A stretch of DNA of 64,000 nt from JAHIVN01 sp018816645 (GCA_043816305.1 JBDRHZ010000023.1:16449-80448); one strand, 5' to 3'. Shown: positions 6,280-15,481, numbered from the stretch's first letter. The notes: generated from the sequence alone by a model not told the origin. A program made the numbers and translations.

Positions 6280-7713
6280 ATGTTATCAGCAGATTCACCA
6301 GAACAAAGGACATTTGGAGAAAGATTAGAAAGATGGACATTTAATAATATTGGCCGGGTTTACCATACAGAAAGTGGACAAGTGTTCGGCACAAAGGATT
6401 ATATGAAAAGATTACAAAGGTTAGTCCGTAAAGGAAAGGCTACAAGGCTAGAACTATTTGATTATTATACTGGATGTGGATTATTTGTTTTACTTGGACT
6501 TCTTACAGTAAGTAAACTCACGAAAAGAATCCCTATTCCTAAGGTGCCAGAACTCCGAAAAAACCATAGAGCGGAAAAAGTCACTCGATCACCTATTCCT
6601 TTACAACGAAGTAATGACCCCGTTAAAATCGCTACCCCCGCACATCAGCGTTTAGACCATGGTATGACACATATCGAAGCAGTTCAAGAATTTGTAAATA
6701 ATGGCACATTATACTTGGCATTAACTCAAGCTGCTGAAAATTTGACAAGAACTGATTTTTTGGAAATTACTTCAGTCTCTCAAGCCATAGTATCAAATAC
6801 ACCCAGAGAAACCTTAAGAGATGTTGCAGAGACACAGGGCATATCGTTATCAAAACTAGACATTGAATATGCACAACTTATGTCTATTACAGTACATATG
6901 GCTGCTTACAACATAATTGAGTTAGATAGAGCAAGACTTCCAGATATAGTGGCCGTATGCATAGACAAGGTTGTTAGAACAGAAAGACATAGCGCATTAA
7001 AAAGAGCTGTTATACGATCTTTCAGCAGACAGCTCGTTGTTGCAGTTGGCTACACTAATGTTGTTGCAGCAAGACAAGTTAAGGACAAAGCAGCTCCCCA
7101 AGAACGACAGGTTGCAAGTAGAGAAGTTAGACTATCAGCTGATCAGGCTAGAATGCAATTCCGAGATCGTATAGCGCATATGATAGAAGAAGAGGATATA
7201 GAATTAGAGGATGAAGATACTCTTACAGAATATTTCTGCAAATTAGTAACAAACGCTGAAACTCTTGATGATATTTCTTGGTTCTTAAAAGAATTCCAAG
7301 CTTATGTCCCTCACAGAGAGGAGCCCGCTCCTGCAAAAGCTACAAACGACAGAACCTTTTCTCTCATTGAGCTCATTGCAGTTATCGAAGAATCGTCGAT
7401 CAATCCATCAAGAGGCCGTCTCGCTTTGTATCAGAACTTATTTGGCCTGGCGCTACACTCTTTCTTTGAGCAATACGGAGACGCTAGACAGAGGGGACTA
7501 TACCAAAATCAAACTCCTCACAAAATGGCGATGAGAACGCCTGAGAGATACGGAGATGGAAGGTGGCGAAAAGACGCCAATCACAGTAGAATTCTGTATG
7601 TTGCCTACATTCACACCCCATTACCTATTGACGGGAAATTTGCTTGGCCTTTTGCAGTATTCCAAAAAAAGTCAGGAGTCAGAAGCAAGGGGGAATCTTT
7701 CTTCCCTTTGTAA
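6280..7713 (+). CDS. Orphan 477-aa protein with one membrane segment
   Basis: I do not recognise this protein. It has a basic N-terminus, one hydrophobic stretch at about residues 68-83 (GLFVLLGLLTVS), a proline/basic linker, then a largely helical region (about 125-260) containing LYLALTQAAENLT. An acidic helix EEEDIELEDEDTL lies near residue 307, followed by a Pro/Ala linker (EEPAPAKA). The last 100 residues are less helical, with an aromatic, basic composition. The start follows a good promoter by 21 bases. The C-terminal part may have arisen by read-through or frameshift into older sequence, because composition changes after about residue 350. It could be an accessory or mobile-element cargo gene. 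Confidence 0.55.
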   Translation: MLSADSPEQRTFGERLERWTFNNIGRVYHTESGQVFGTKDYMKRLQRLVRKGKATRLELFDYYTGCGLFVLLGLLTVSKLTKRIPIPKVPELRKNHRAEKVTRSPIPLQRSNDPVKIATPAHQRLDHGMTHIEAVQEFVNNGTLYLALTQAAENLTRTDFLEITSVSQAIVSNTPRETLRDVAETQGISLSKLDIEYAQLMSITVHMAAYNIIELDRARLPDIVAVCIDKVVRTERHSALKRAVIRSFSRQLVVAVGYTNVVAARQVKDKAAPQERQVASREVRLSADQARMQFRDRIAHMIEEEDIELEDEDTLTEYFCKLVTNAETLDDISWFLKEFQAYVPHREEPAPAKATNDRTFSLIELIAVIEESSINPSRGRLALYQNLFGLALHSFFEQYGDARQRGLYQNQTPHKMAMRTPERYGDGRWRKDANHSRILYVAYIHTPLPIDGKFAWPFAVFQKKSGVRSKGESFFPL

Positions 7714-7843
7714 AAGATCTCTGGTAATACAACCCCTTCCTTTTCGAATATCAACAGTACTAATATTCAATAACTTCGCAATTCGAGAAAGCAAGCAGCT
7801 CAAGTTCCTAGAAATCAAGAAACAAATGAAGTAAAATGATCCT

Positions 7844-9583
7844 ATGCCCAAATATTTCAAGGTTACAGTTCAACTCTTATTATTCCTTCTCCCAATTGGT
7901 CTTATTCTCAGCATCATAAGCCACATACCGGATTTTTTGCCCAAGGTAAAAGCCGCTTCGTGTCCTATGACTACAAAGAACTGTGTACCATGTACTGCCA
8001 GTGAGCTTTACTGCAGACTCGAAGATGGTGAAGAATACGGCTATCTCGGCTGGGCTTGCCAGAACAACAACCCGACAAATATCAAGTACTCACAATACAG
8101 AATAGATCTCATAACTCAAATGGGCGGTCAGACACCTTGTGGAGAGAAAGGTGCCTTCATGGTATTTTCCGATTATAAAAAAGGAAGAAATTCTACAAAA
8201 TCTTACATCAAGGCTATCAATGCCGGACTGCATTATGCATACCCGAAATGCGGCAACTGCACCCTGCTGGAGTTCTATCAGAGTTACGCGCCGGATAATC
8301 CGGAAGTCTATTCTCAAAGGATCGCAGAAATAATGGGTTCCCCGGTTACTAAAAATACGAAGATTTCTTGGATTGTTGAAAACAGGCTTGATGACTTCAT
8401 CAACGCCATGATGCATATGGAGGGCTTCTTCACTTTTTCAGGTGACATACAAAGTGATGTTGCTTTAACCAGTTACAAGACACCGGGTGAGCGGAAAATG
8501 TTGATTTCTGTTCGAAGAAGTGATGGAAACATATATACAAGAAAATATCTAAATGATAATGAATATACAAACTGGGAGCGAAACGGGAACACCCAGGCAA
8601 ATGTTACGATCACGACATTTGAAAATGACAGCGACCAGCAAGTCTTGATTCAGTCAGCTCGAAGTGACTCAAATAGGTTAACTCAGAGGTATTCAGTGAA
8701 TGGTGCAACCTGGTCAACTTGGGTATCAGGAAGGAAAATTTCAGGGAATGTTTCTATGACAACTTTCATTTCAAGAGGAAGCACCAGAATGACTAGCTTC
8801 CTGTCAGTTTTCTTCACGTCTACCGAAAAAAGCTTGCTTTCACAAAGTGTCCGCGGACTAGATGACCAAGTTTACTCACGAATCAGCAACGACAGGATAA
8901 ACTGGACTGATTGGTTCGGGAGTGATGGAGAAACAGCAGAAGATATCGAAATGACAGCCTTCAGCCCCACTCGGAACGTAGTACAAACTCGCAACAGCAG
9001 AGTCTACGGCAACCTTGTATTTCAGGCATCCAGAAATAAATCGGGCCAGCTTGCTACAAGATACTCTGAAAACGGTCTCCAATTTACCGCCTGGGAAAAA
9101 AGCAGACAGATAAAGGGAAAGCCTTCTATGACAGCCTTCCAGCCCGGAACACGAAACGTTCACCCAGACAGCTCCATGCTTTTTCAGTCAGTGAGAGGTT
9201 CTGATAACTTTGTTTACACAAGGTATACAGTCGACGGGGCCAACTGGAGTAGCTGGAAGAAAAGTATAAAAACCAACTTGGATATCGAAATGACAGTATA
9301 TGAAAGGGGTATCATAAACATTCTCTATCAAACAATTGTCGGAACAGACAGCAGGGTATATACAAGATACACGTTTAATGGGAAAGACTGGTCAGCGTGG
9401 GAATCTAGTACAACGTCTAAATCAAAAGTAACTATGTTGAACTTTTTACCTGATATACCCGAAAATGCACGGCAAATCGTAACTTCAAACAGGCTATATC
9501 AAGCTGTCATACGGTCTGACGAGGAATTGTACATGAGGTACACCTCGAATGGATTCAGCTGGACAAACTGGGAGAGATTTTAA
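7844..9583 (+). CDS. Secreted protein: lysozyme-like N-domain plus lectin-like beta-propeller repeats
   Basis: A 579-aa exported protein. Residues 1-38 form a signal peptide or anchor. Residues about 40-190 are Cys-rich and resemble small muramidase/transglycosylase-like modules: NNPTNIKYS, GGQTPCGEKGAFMVFSDY, YIKAINAGLHYAY and YAPDNPEVYSQRIAEIMG, the pattern of phage structural lysozyme-like proteins. Residues about 200-579 hold about seven repeats built on R-x-Y-T-x-N-G-x-x-W-S-x-W-E, resembling PLL/sialidase-type beta-propeller lectin blades. It may cut or bind a cell-wall or host-surface glycan. The enzymatic assignment is tentative. It overlaps the end of the next, convergent gene by 4 bp. 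Confidence 0.65.
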   Translation: MPKYFKVTVQLLLFLLPIGLILSIISHIPDFLPKVKAASCPMTTKNCVPCTASELYCRLEDGEEYGYLGWACQNNNPTNIKYSQYRIDLITQMGGQTPCGEKGAFMVFSDYKKGRNSTKSYIKAINAGLHYAYPKCGNCTLLEFYQSYAPDNPEVYSQRIAEIMGSPVTKNTKISWIVENRLDDFINAMMHMEGFFTFSGDIQSDVALTSYKTPGERKMLISVRRSDGNIYTRKYLNDNEYTNWERNGNTQANVTITTFENDSDQQVLIQSARSDSNRLTQRYSVNGATWSTWVSGRKISGNVSMTTFISRGSTRMTSFLSVFFTSTEKSLLSQSVRGLDDQVYSRISNDRINWTDWFGSDGETAEDIEMTAFSPTRNVVQTRNSRVYGNLVFQASRNKSGQLATRYSENGLQFTAWEKSRQIKGKPSMTAFQPGTRNVHPDSSMLFQSVRGSDNFVYTRYTVDGANWSSWKKSIKTNLDIEMTVYERGIINILYQTIVGTDSRVYTRYTFNGKDWSAWESSTTSKSKVTMLNFLPDIPENARQIVTSNRLYQAVIRSDEELYMRYTSNGFSWTNWERF

Positions 9584-9891
9584 TCCGTTGATGAGACTAC
9601 ACCGACAAGATCCATGTACTTGAAATATTTTCGGATTTCATCCCAGTATTTATCCGCTACTTTTGAACTGTAGACACGATTATTTGTGTTTTCCATTGCA
9701 CGGCAGAGTTCATTTTCCCCATCTGTTAACAAATTCTTCACCTTCCCTCCTATATTCTGGAACTTTTCTTCAAGTTTATTTCTGTTTCGGGCATCTGCAT
9801 AATCATTGTTCAACATAAAAAACTCTTGGAACAAGGCTTTATTTCCTTCCCATATTTCTTCAAATATCCTTTTGTATTTCGCTTTCGCCAT
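9580..9891 (-). CDS. Small helical protein of unknown function
   Basis: A 103-aa charged, probably all-helical cytoplasmic protein (MAKAKYKRIFEEIWEGNKAL ... YWDEIRKYFKYMDLVGVV). No motif or family is recognised. It has a clear ATG and is convergent with the preceding secreted protein, overlapping by 4 bp. Codon composition resembles the neighbours, so it is probably real. Confidence 0.55.
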   Translation of the reverse strand: MAKAKYKRIFEEIWEGNKALFQEFFMLNNDYADARNRNKLEEKFQNIGGKVKNLLTDGENELCRAMENTNNRVYSSKVADKYWDEIRKYFKYMDLVGVVSSTD

Positions 9892-9991
9892 ATCACAAGT
9901 GCTAAATATAAATCACCATATCATACCAAAATTTCAAAAAGTTAAAAGGTTTTGCTTCTTGCATAAACTATGTATATAATAATTTGAGCAA

Positions 9992-10447
9992 ATGAAAAAT
10001 ATCTTCGAAATAATTTGCAAAAAATGCAGAGGCAAATGCTGTAAAACTGTTACTTTCCTCTCGCAGGACGACTTGCAAAGACTAAAAAAATGCAAGGATA
10101 TGTTTGCTCAAAACAAGAAGTTCATTCACACACGAACCAATAACCATTTTCTTATGCTAAAAAATGGAGAGTGTTCATTCCTTGATCCGGTAAAGGGCTA
10201 CAAGCTCAAAGAAGCCTGTCGTCCGCTAGAATGCCTCCTTTTCCCTTTAGTCTTCAAATCAGAGAAGAATGATATCCGGTTTTATCTAAACAAAAAATGT
10301 CCATACCTCAAGGAGATATCGAAAAAGTGGGTTTCCGAAACCACAAAGTGGGCTGATAGTCGGCTGAAGCATTGGAAGAAAGCTGAAAAAGAATCTTTCA
10401 GTAAGATCATAGGAAACCACCCAAGTTCTCATCTGCACGTTTTATAA
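9992..10447 (+). CDS. YkgJ-type cysteine-cluster protein (putative metal-chelating)
   Basis: A 151-aa protein with the YkgJ-family cysteine pattern: ICKKCRGKCCK (C-x2-C-x3-CC, residues about 9-17), then EACRPLECLLFP near residue 76 and KKCPYL near residue 100. Family members bind an Fe-S cluster or zinc and are often described as putative zinc- or iron-chelating domain proteins; the cellular role is unknown. A TATAAT-like box about 15 bases upstream (atgtatataataatttg) fits a short leader. Confidence 0.8.
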   Translation: MKNIFEIICKKCRGKCCKTVTFLSQDDLQRLKKCKDMFAQNKKFIHTRTNNHFLMLKNGECSFLDPVKGYKLKEACRPLECLLFPLVFKSEKNDIRFYLNKKCPYLKEISKKWVSETTKWADSRLKHWKKAEKESFSKIIGNHPSSHLHVL

Positions 10448-10512
10448 GAGAGACAAGTTTTGTCAATAGTCCTGGTTATTGATATAGTAACTCTCATATT
10501 AGCTCAGAGTTT

Positions 10513-11994
10513 ATGAAAACAAAAAAATTCACCATTCTTCACTCCAACGACATGCATGGAGATTTCCTCGCCGAGATTCAGAAGAAAGACGTTGGAAAGA
10601 AAAGTAAACTCATAGGCGGCTTATCACTTCTCTCTGGTTATATAAATAAAGTCCGTCATGAAGAGGAAAATGTTCTATACGTAATATCTGGAGATATGCT
10701 TCAAGGAAGCATGATAGACTCCGAATACAAGGGTATTTCGACAATAGAAATTATGAATTATCTAGCACCCGATGTAGTTGCACTTGGAAATCATGAGTTT
10801 GATTATGGGCTTCCTCACTTGCTTTTTCTCGAAAGAGTAGCTAATTTCCCAATTGTAAACGCAAATTTATATATAAAAAAGTACAACAAAAGACTGATGA
10901 ATCCGTTTCTGATAGTCAAAAAGGCAGGCTTTGAGATCCTTTTCACTGGAATCATAACTGAAAAAGTGATGGATTCAATCAAGCTTGATAAACTCGTCGG
11001 AAGTTTTATCACTCTGGAGGAAGCCAGCAGAGAAGTGGGAAAAATCTGCAATGCATATAAAAACAACGATATAGATCTAACTATTCTTTTGACACATATC
11101 GGCTTTGAATCAGATATCGAGCTGGCAAAACTTTTGAAACGGGAATGGGGAGTCGACATCATGATAGGTGGACATTCTCATACTATTCTCAAACATCCAA
11201 AGAGGGTTAATAAGATACTTATCACACAGGCCGGGGTAGGCACTGATCAGATTGGCCGCTTTGATATCGAAGTCGATGATGCTACCAACAGCATTGTCAA
11301 ATCCTCCTGGAGACTCATTCCGATAAACAGTAAATTAGCTGACCCAGATGAGAAGCTTGAGGGGTTTATAGATTCTTTCAAAAAGAAGGTCGACAGAAAA
11401 TACAATACAATCCTTTGCAAACTTTCTAAAAAACATACTCACCCCAAAAGAGAGGAAGAAAGCAGTCTCGGGAACCTGTTTTCAGACGCTTTTGCCGAGA
11501 TAGCAGAATGCGACGTAATGCTTGTCGGAAGCGGCTCGATCAGGATTCCTGAGTTGGGACCGCTCGTGACTCTCAAAGATTTCATTTCCTGCTTCCCGTT
11601 TGATGACTCCCTCACACGTTTTACCGTCACAGGCTTTTCATTGAAAAAGATTTTCAGTCACATACTGCGCAATGAAAACAGAAACAGTGAGGGTGAATGC
11701 TATCAGGTAAATTCAAAGGTTAGAGTTGTCTTTTCGTCAAAAAGCAACCTGCTTAAGTCTCTGGAAATAGATAATGCCAAGATAAAGGACAAGCAACTGT
11801 ACACTATTTGCCTTCAGGGATATCACATCCAAAACTCGAAAGATAATTTAAATGTGTCTGAAAAACAACTGCTGAAGGCTGGCAACTCTAAGGTTGTAAC
11901 AACATCTGTTCAGGAAATCCTGGAAGAATATCTGAGGAATCATCAGAATATCTCAAAAGAGGTCGAGGGTAGATTGACTTATTTAACTACATAG
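10513..11994 (+). CDS. 5'-nucleotidase/UshA-family metallophosphoesterase without signal peptide
   Basis: A 493-aa two-domain protein. The N-terminal calcineurin-like domain (about 5-270) has every metal motif: LHSNDMHGD, SGDMLQGS, LGNHEFDYG, LLTHIG and GGHSH. The C-terminal 5'-nucleotidase domain (about 300-480) has SSLGNLFSDAFAE, GSIRIPE and FPFDDSLTRFTVTG, the nucleoside-stacking region. The family hydrolyses nucleotides, UDP-sugars or cyclic nucleotides, usually in the periplasm or at the surface. Here the protein starts MKTKKFTILHSND with no signal peptide, so it probably acts in the cytoplasm or leaves by another route. It runs 4 bp before the next gene, so they are likely cotranscribed. 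Confidence 0.88.
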   Translation: MKTKKFTILHSNDMHGDFLAEIQKKDVGKKSKLIGGLSLLSGYINKVRHEEENVLYVISGDMLQGSMIDSEYKGISTIEIMNYLAPDVVALGNHEFDYGLPHLLFLERVANFPIVNANLYIKKYNKRLMNPFLIVKKAGFEILFTGIITEKVMDSIKLDKLVGSFITLEEASREVGKICNAYKNNDIDLTILLTHIGFESDIELAKLLKREWGVDIMIGGHSHTILKHPKRVNKILITQAGVGTDQIGRFDIEVDDATNSIVKSSWRLIPINSKLADPDEKLEGFIDSFKKKVDRKYNTILCKLSKKHTHPKREEESSLGNLFSDAFAEIAECDVMLVGSGSIRIPELGPLVTLKDFISCFPFDDSLTRFTVTGFSLKKIFSHILRNENRNSEGECYQVNSKVRVVFSSKSNLLKSLEIDNAKIKDKQLYTICLQGYHIQNSKDNLNVSEKQLLKAGNSKVVTTSVQEILEEYLRNHQNISKEVEGRLTYLTT

Positions 11995-11998
11995 CCAG

Positions 11999-12808
11999 AT
12001 GAAACTAATCAATAAAATTATCCAGAAATTCTTGCTAATACTTCTTTTTGCCAGTCTTCTTACCTTTATCTACTCCGAAATCCGAAAAGACTATCTTCCA
12101 AGTCAAGCGGGAATTCTTGAGCAAATATATACTGTTCCTGAGCAAATAGCTGTAAAGGATGAAGGTTTTGAGATAAAGAGAGAAGGTACAACATACGAAA
12201 TTACTCCCAAGTACTCCTATGAATTATACGGCCTGATCGTATCTGCCTATGACACAGATATCTGGTATGACATCACCCACGCAAACGATCCATTAAATAC
12301 GAAAGACATCTGTGTTATATGGGGTGAGAACATCAAAAGCGGAGTATATCAGAAAATGAAGTACAGAAGCGGAGAATTTACTTGTTTCTTTGAGTTCAAA
12401 CCCGGTACAGATTCTGTCTGGTATGACAAGTTTGACGGGACTAGTCTTTCAAATAATCATCTCCTTCCGGAAACTGAGACTCTATCAAAATTGATCAAGA
12501 GCTCAAACATAGGCGACCAAATCCACCTCAAAGGTCTACTCATAGATTATTCTATAAAAACACAGGATGGAACAATCGGCACAAGAGATACTAGCACAGT
12601 GAGAACTGATACGGGCTGTGAAATCATTTATACAACGGATTTTGAAATTCTGAAAAAAGGAAATGAAAGCTATCATACCCTGAACTTGGTTTCTAAATAC
12701 GCCATACTTACTTCTTTTGTAGCCCTGGTTTTGTTATCTCTTTTCCAGAATAACAATCATTCAACTACGCATGAACAATTAATTAACACCAAATCAACTA
12801 TGAATTAA
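11999..12808 (+). CDS. Membrane-anchored protein of unknown function, two terminal TM helices
   Basis: A 269-aa protein. It has an N-terminal membrane helix (about 6-26), an extracytoplasmic beta-rich domain (about 30-230) and a C-terminal membrane helix (about 233-252) with a short polar tail. No catalytic motif or family is recognised. It begins 4 bp after the nucleotidase gene, which suggests translational coupling and perhaps a shared task, though that enzyme appears cytoplasmic. Confidence 0.6.
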   Translation: MKLINKIIQKFLLILLFASLLTFIYSEIRKDYLPSQAGILEQIYTVPEQIAVKDEGFEIKREGTTYEITPKYSYELYGLIVSAYDTDIWYDITHANDPLNTKDICVIWGENIKSGVYQKMKYRSGEFTCFFEFKPGTDSVWYDKFDGTSLSNNHLLPETETLSKLIKSSNIGDQIHLKGLLIDYSIKTQDGTIGTRDTSTVRTDTGCEIIYTTDFEILKKGNESYHTLNLVSKYAILTSFVALVLLSLFQNNNHSTTHEQLINTKSTMN

Positions 12809-12887
12809 CTAAGGATTAGCTTTTGGCTATTCTTGAGCAAAAAGGTAATCTATTGTTTACGAAATTTAAACTCTTCACTTCTCAACT

Positions 12888-13742
12888 ATGAACCCTTCAA
12901 TTATTTTTGGACTTCTAGCTATGTTTGGCTGGGGAGTTGGAAATTTTACAACTGGTGTTCTTTCCAAAAAGGTTGATCCATTTAAACTTAGTTTTATAGT
13001 TCATACTTCAGCGCTCCCACTGACAGTTCTGCTTTTATTATTTTTTAAGTACAGCATCTCGATAGATTACTTTTTCCTGCTTAGTATCCTTGGTATAACA
13101 GCAAGTTCATCCTACTTCACCTTGTCCAAGTCACTTCAAACAGGAACCATATCTGTCATCAGTACGATCATTCCCATCTGGGCAATTTTCACCTCAGTCT
13201 TAAGCTTCCTATTTCTGGAAGAGGAAATCTACGCCGAAAAGGTCCTTGGAATTTTGATCGTGATATCCGGCGTACTTCTAGTCTCGGCAGATTTTGAACA
13301 GATTAAGAAAAAAGCTGTCGTTCTGCATGCTGGTACTGCTTGGGCATTCTTGTCTGCATTTGTCATGGGCCTACACTCCTTTCTTGTCGCACTTTTTACA
13401 CAGAAATTTGACTGGTTCTCGGTCACCCTTACCGGCCGTATATGGACATTCTTGGTGTTTCTCATCTTAGCCTTCTTCAGCAGAAAGAGACTGAAAAATT
13501 TCTTTATCAAAGTCCCCAAGTTGGTAATAGCACTGATACTCCTTGAGACAATAGTTATAGCTGTATTCAATCGCGGCCTGGAACTAGGAGAGCCTTCTGT
13601 TGTAGCTACTATCGCTTCAGCCACACCGCTGGTTGCAGTTCCTCTCGCGTTCATCTTTTTCAAAGAGAAACTGAAACTGTACCAGATATTTGGGATGCTG
13701 CTAAGTATCGTAGGAATTGGTTGCTTATCTTTCGGGGGTTGA
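12888..13742 (+). CDS. EamA/DMT-superfamily transporter
   Basis: A 284-aa polytopic protein with about ten hydrophobic helices arranged as two homologous five-helix halves, typical of the drug/metabolite transporter superfamily. Family cues are FGLLAMFGWGVGNFTTG at the start, SVISTIIPIWAIFTSVLSFLFLEEEI ending half one, and SVVATIASATPLVAVPLAFIFFKEKL ending half two. The repeated P-x-x-A/V ... F-x-x-E-x-L pattern is diagnostic. The substrate is unknown. Transcription probably ends at the hairpin 13764-13806. Confidence 0.88.
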   Translation: MNPSIIFGLLAMFGWGVGNFTTGVLSKKVDPFKLSFIVHTSALPLTVLLLLFFKYSISIDYFFLLSILGITASSSYFTLSKSLQTGTISVISTIIPIWAIFTSVLSFLFLEEEIYAEKVLGILIVISGVLLVSADFEQIKKKAVVLHAGTAWAFLSAFVMGLHSFLVALFTQKFDWFSVTLTGRIWTFLVFLILAFFSRKRLKNFFIKVPKLVIALILLETIVIAVFNRGLELGEPSVVATIASATPLVAVPLAFIFFKEKLKLYQIFGMLLSIVGIGCLSFGG

Positions 13743-13763
13743 CTTCATTAACTATGTAGATAA

Positions 13764-13806
13764 AAAAATACTAATGCCCCAAAAGGGAAACATTAGTATT
13801 TTTCTT
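13764..13806. terminator. Bidirectional intrinsic terminator between EamA and the H1-like gene
   Basis: aatactaatg (13767-13776) pairs perfectly with cattagtatt (13791-13800). An inner ccc/ggg pair and A- and T-runs on both outer sides give an oligo-T tail in either direction. It can end both the rightward EamA transcript and the leftward H1-like transcript. Confidence 0.8.
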
Positions 13807-13820
13807 TTTTTGCATATTTA

Positions 13821-13991
13821 TTACTTTTTCTTTCTTCTTACCGTCTTTTTGGCAGCTTTTCTTTTTGTCTTTCTTACGGTCTTTTTTGCAACTTTCCTTT
13901 TTGCTTTTTTCGCGACTTTCTTAGCAGGCCTTCGCTTTACTGCTTTTTTTGCAGGTTTCCTTGCCTTTGATTTTGCTTTTGCTCGGGGCAT
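13821..13991 (-). CDS. Histone-H1-like Lys/Ala-rich DNA-binding protein (56 aa)
   Basis: The minus strand encodes a 56-aa protein that begins MPRAKAKSKARKPAKKAVKR and ends VRRKKK, made almost only of K, A, R, V, P and T. The AKK/AKR repeats resemble the C-terminal tail of histone H1 and bacterial H1-like proteins (Hc1/HctB, AlgP type). It is probably a nucleic-acid-binding protein that compacts DNA or neutralises RNA. A good bidirectional terminator follows. The plus-strand reading frame over the same DNA is Phe/Leu/Ala-rich and is the shadow of this gene. HU is encoded elsewhere in the window. Confidence 0.8.
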   Translation of the reverse strand: MPRAKAKSKARKPAKKAVKRRPAKKVAKKAKRKVAKKTVRKTKRKAAKKTVRRKKK

Positions 13992-14301
13992 TTTTTTAAA
14001 TTAATAAATTAATACAATATCAATATACGCAAAAATTCAGAAAATGCAATAGGGTAAACATGCCGTAATGAAGGGGTTATCATTTGTTATATTTTGGAAC
14101 TTTGCATAAATTTATAAAACAAAAAATAACTACGACCGATAAATACCTTGATAACAAAGCTATTTCGCTTCTTATATATTTACATTTATTGTATAATTTA
14201 TCGATATAGTTTGGACACAAGTTCAAAACTGGAAATAGCTGGAACAAATTTTTATCGCCGATTGACAGCACAATACTTGATTTCTTGAATGTAAAAATTT
14301 A

Positions 14302-14493
14302 ATGAAAAACTTTCTCCAAAAAAACTGGACACTGTTTATTGTTATGATCTATTTTATTTTTCCCGACTTTATTCCAGGTGTTTGTGATGATATCTCGCTT
14401 CTAATCGTAGAGAGAACCCTCAATAATACTTGGAACCAAATCAAGTCGAAACAGCGTAAGTCTGATGAAGTCAAAAAAGAGACCTCTTCATAA
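14302..14493 (+). CDS. Small membrane protein with a DUF1232/YkvA-like motif
   Basis: A 63-aa protein with one hydrophobic segment (about 10-25). The phrase YFIFPDFIPGVCDDISLLIV resembles the D-x-I-P-D-F-I-P-x-x-G-x-x-D-D core of DUF1232 (YkvA-like) proteins, followed by a basic helix. Its last 29 bases overlap the next gene in another frame, so the two may be translationally coupled. Being short, it is less certain than its neighbours. Confidence 0.5.
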   Translation: MKNFLQKNWTLFIVMIYFIFPDFIPGVCDDISLLIVERTLNNTWNQIKSKQRKSDEVKKETSS

Positions 14494-15481
14494 ATCTTTC
14501 TACAGTTTTAACGCAGAAACCAATTTCGAGCTTGGATGCATGATGGGAGCAGCATTTAAACAAGACGCTAAGAATGGTTTGAAAAGATCCAGTCAAAGCA
14601 GAGACTGGGAAAGAAGAAACCGAGTGTCAGATAAATATTTGGATTTTACGGAAAATGAATTTCCCAGCTATGTTGAAGAGCTGAGAGGATTTGCCGAGGG
14701 CTCGGGTGTTTCCTTTGCAGATTTGTGGCCGATGGTAATAGGAAGCGATCTTTCTCAGGACAAGTCAGAGAAATGCACTGCTATCGTGACAAATGATGGA
14801 TCTCTTATTGGCAGTACGGAGGATTTTGATGCTTCTGTGAAGGATGAAATTTACATAGTTCAAAAGACGATTCGGGACATAACAGTTTTTGAATTCTACT
14901 ATTCTTATTCTCTCGGAGGAGAATCTATCAGTATAAATTCAAACGGCATTGTCCAGCTGACAAATTCTCTAGTGCATACCGATCATCAGGTTGGTATACC
15001 CAGAAATGTGATCTCCAGATGGTTATCAGAAACCGCTGAACCTGTGAATGATTTTGAAAAATTGAATAAACTGACTAGGGCATCCGGCTACAGCCATACG
15101 ATCACCTCTCTCGGTGGACCCGTTTGGAACATAGAAATGACTTCAAAAAATCTAGTTGTAACTAAGAACAAAACTCCATTTATCCATACAAATCACTATC
15201 TGAGCGAACTGGCCAGAATACAGTCCGAAGAATACAAAGAGGGTGTAGGTATAGGCACTTATGAGAGATACGAGAGTGCGATTGCTCAAGCAAAGAAGAA
15301 AATGACAGAAGGGGACTTGAGAGAATTATTATCAGACAATTCTCTTGGAAAAGAAATAAGCATTTTTAATGAAAGAACGATCGCAAGAATCTTGATCAAT
15401 CTGAAAACGCAAAAAGCTTTCGTCTGGATGCTGAGAGAAAAAGAACTAGGGTGGGTGGAATATGAATTAGATTTTCTATAA
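14465..15481 (+). CDS. C45-family (AAT-like) autoproteolytic acyltransferase/hydrolase
   Basis: A 338-aa protein resembling the penicillin acyltransferase/peptidase C45 branch of the Ntn-hydrolases. Supporting signs are GFAEGSGVSFADL before the nucleophile region, KCTAIVTNDGSLIGSTEDFD with the probable autocatalytic cysteine (about residue 103), NSNGIVQLTNSL, IPRNVISRWL and a late THTNH-like FIHTNHYLSE. These enzymes cleave themselves before the Cys and then hydrolyse or transfer acyl groups from amides. The substrate is unknown. No clear signal peptide is seen. The start ATG lies inside the preceding small gene. Confidence 0.75.
   Translation: MKSKKRPLHKSFYSFNAETNFELGCMMGAAFKQDAKNGLKRSSQSRDWERRNRVSDKYLDFTENEFPSYVEELRGFAEGSGVSFADLWPMVIGSDLSQDKSEKCTAIVTNDGSLIGSTEDFDASVKDEIYIVQKTIRDITVFEFYYSYSLGGESISINSNGIVQLTNSLVHTDHQVGIPRNVISRWLSETAEPVNDFEKLNKLTRASGYSHTITSLGGPVWNIEMTSKNLVVTKNKTPFIHTNHYLSELARIQSEEYKEGVGIGTYERYESAIAQAKKKMTEGDLRELLSDNSLGKEISIFNERTIARILINLKTQKAFVWMLREKELGWVEYELDFL

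Noticed and set aside
13717..14004. A 95-codon plus-strand frame very rich in Phe, Leu and Ala
   Set aside because: It is the complement of the Lys/Ala-rich H1-like gene and crosses the terminator hairpin.
14080..14271. A 63-codon minus-strand frame between the H1-like and DUF1232-like genes
   Set aside because: Low-complexity A+T-rich sequence, no ribosome site, no recognisable features and an odd residue mix.
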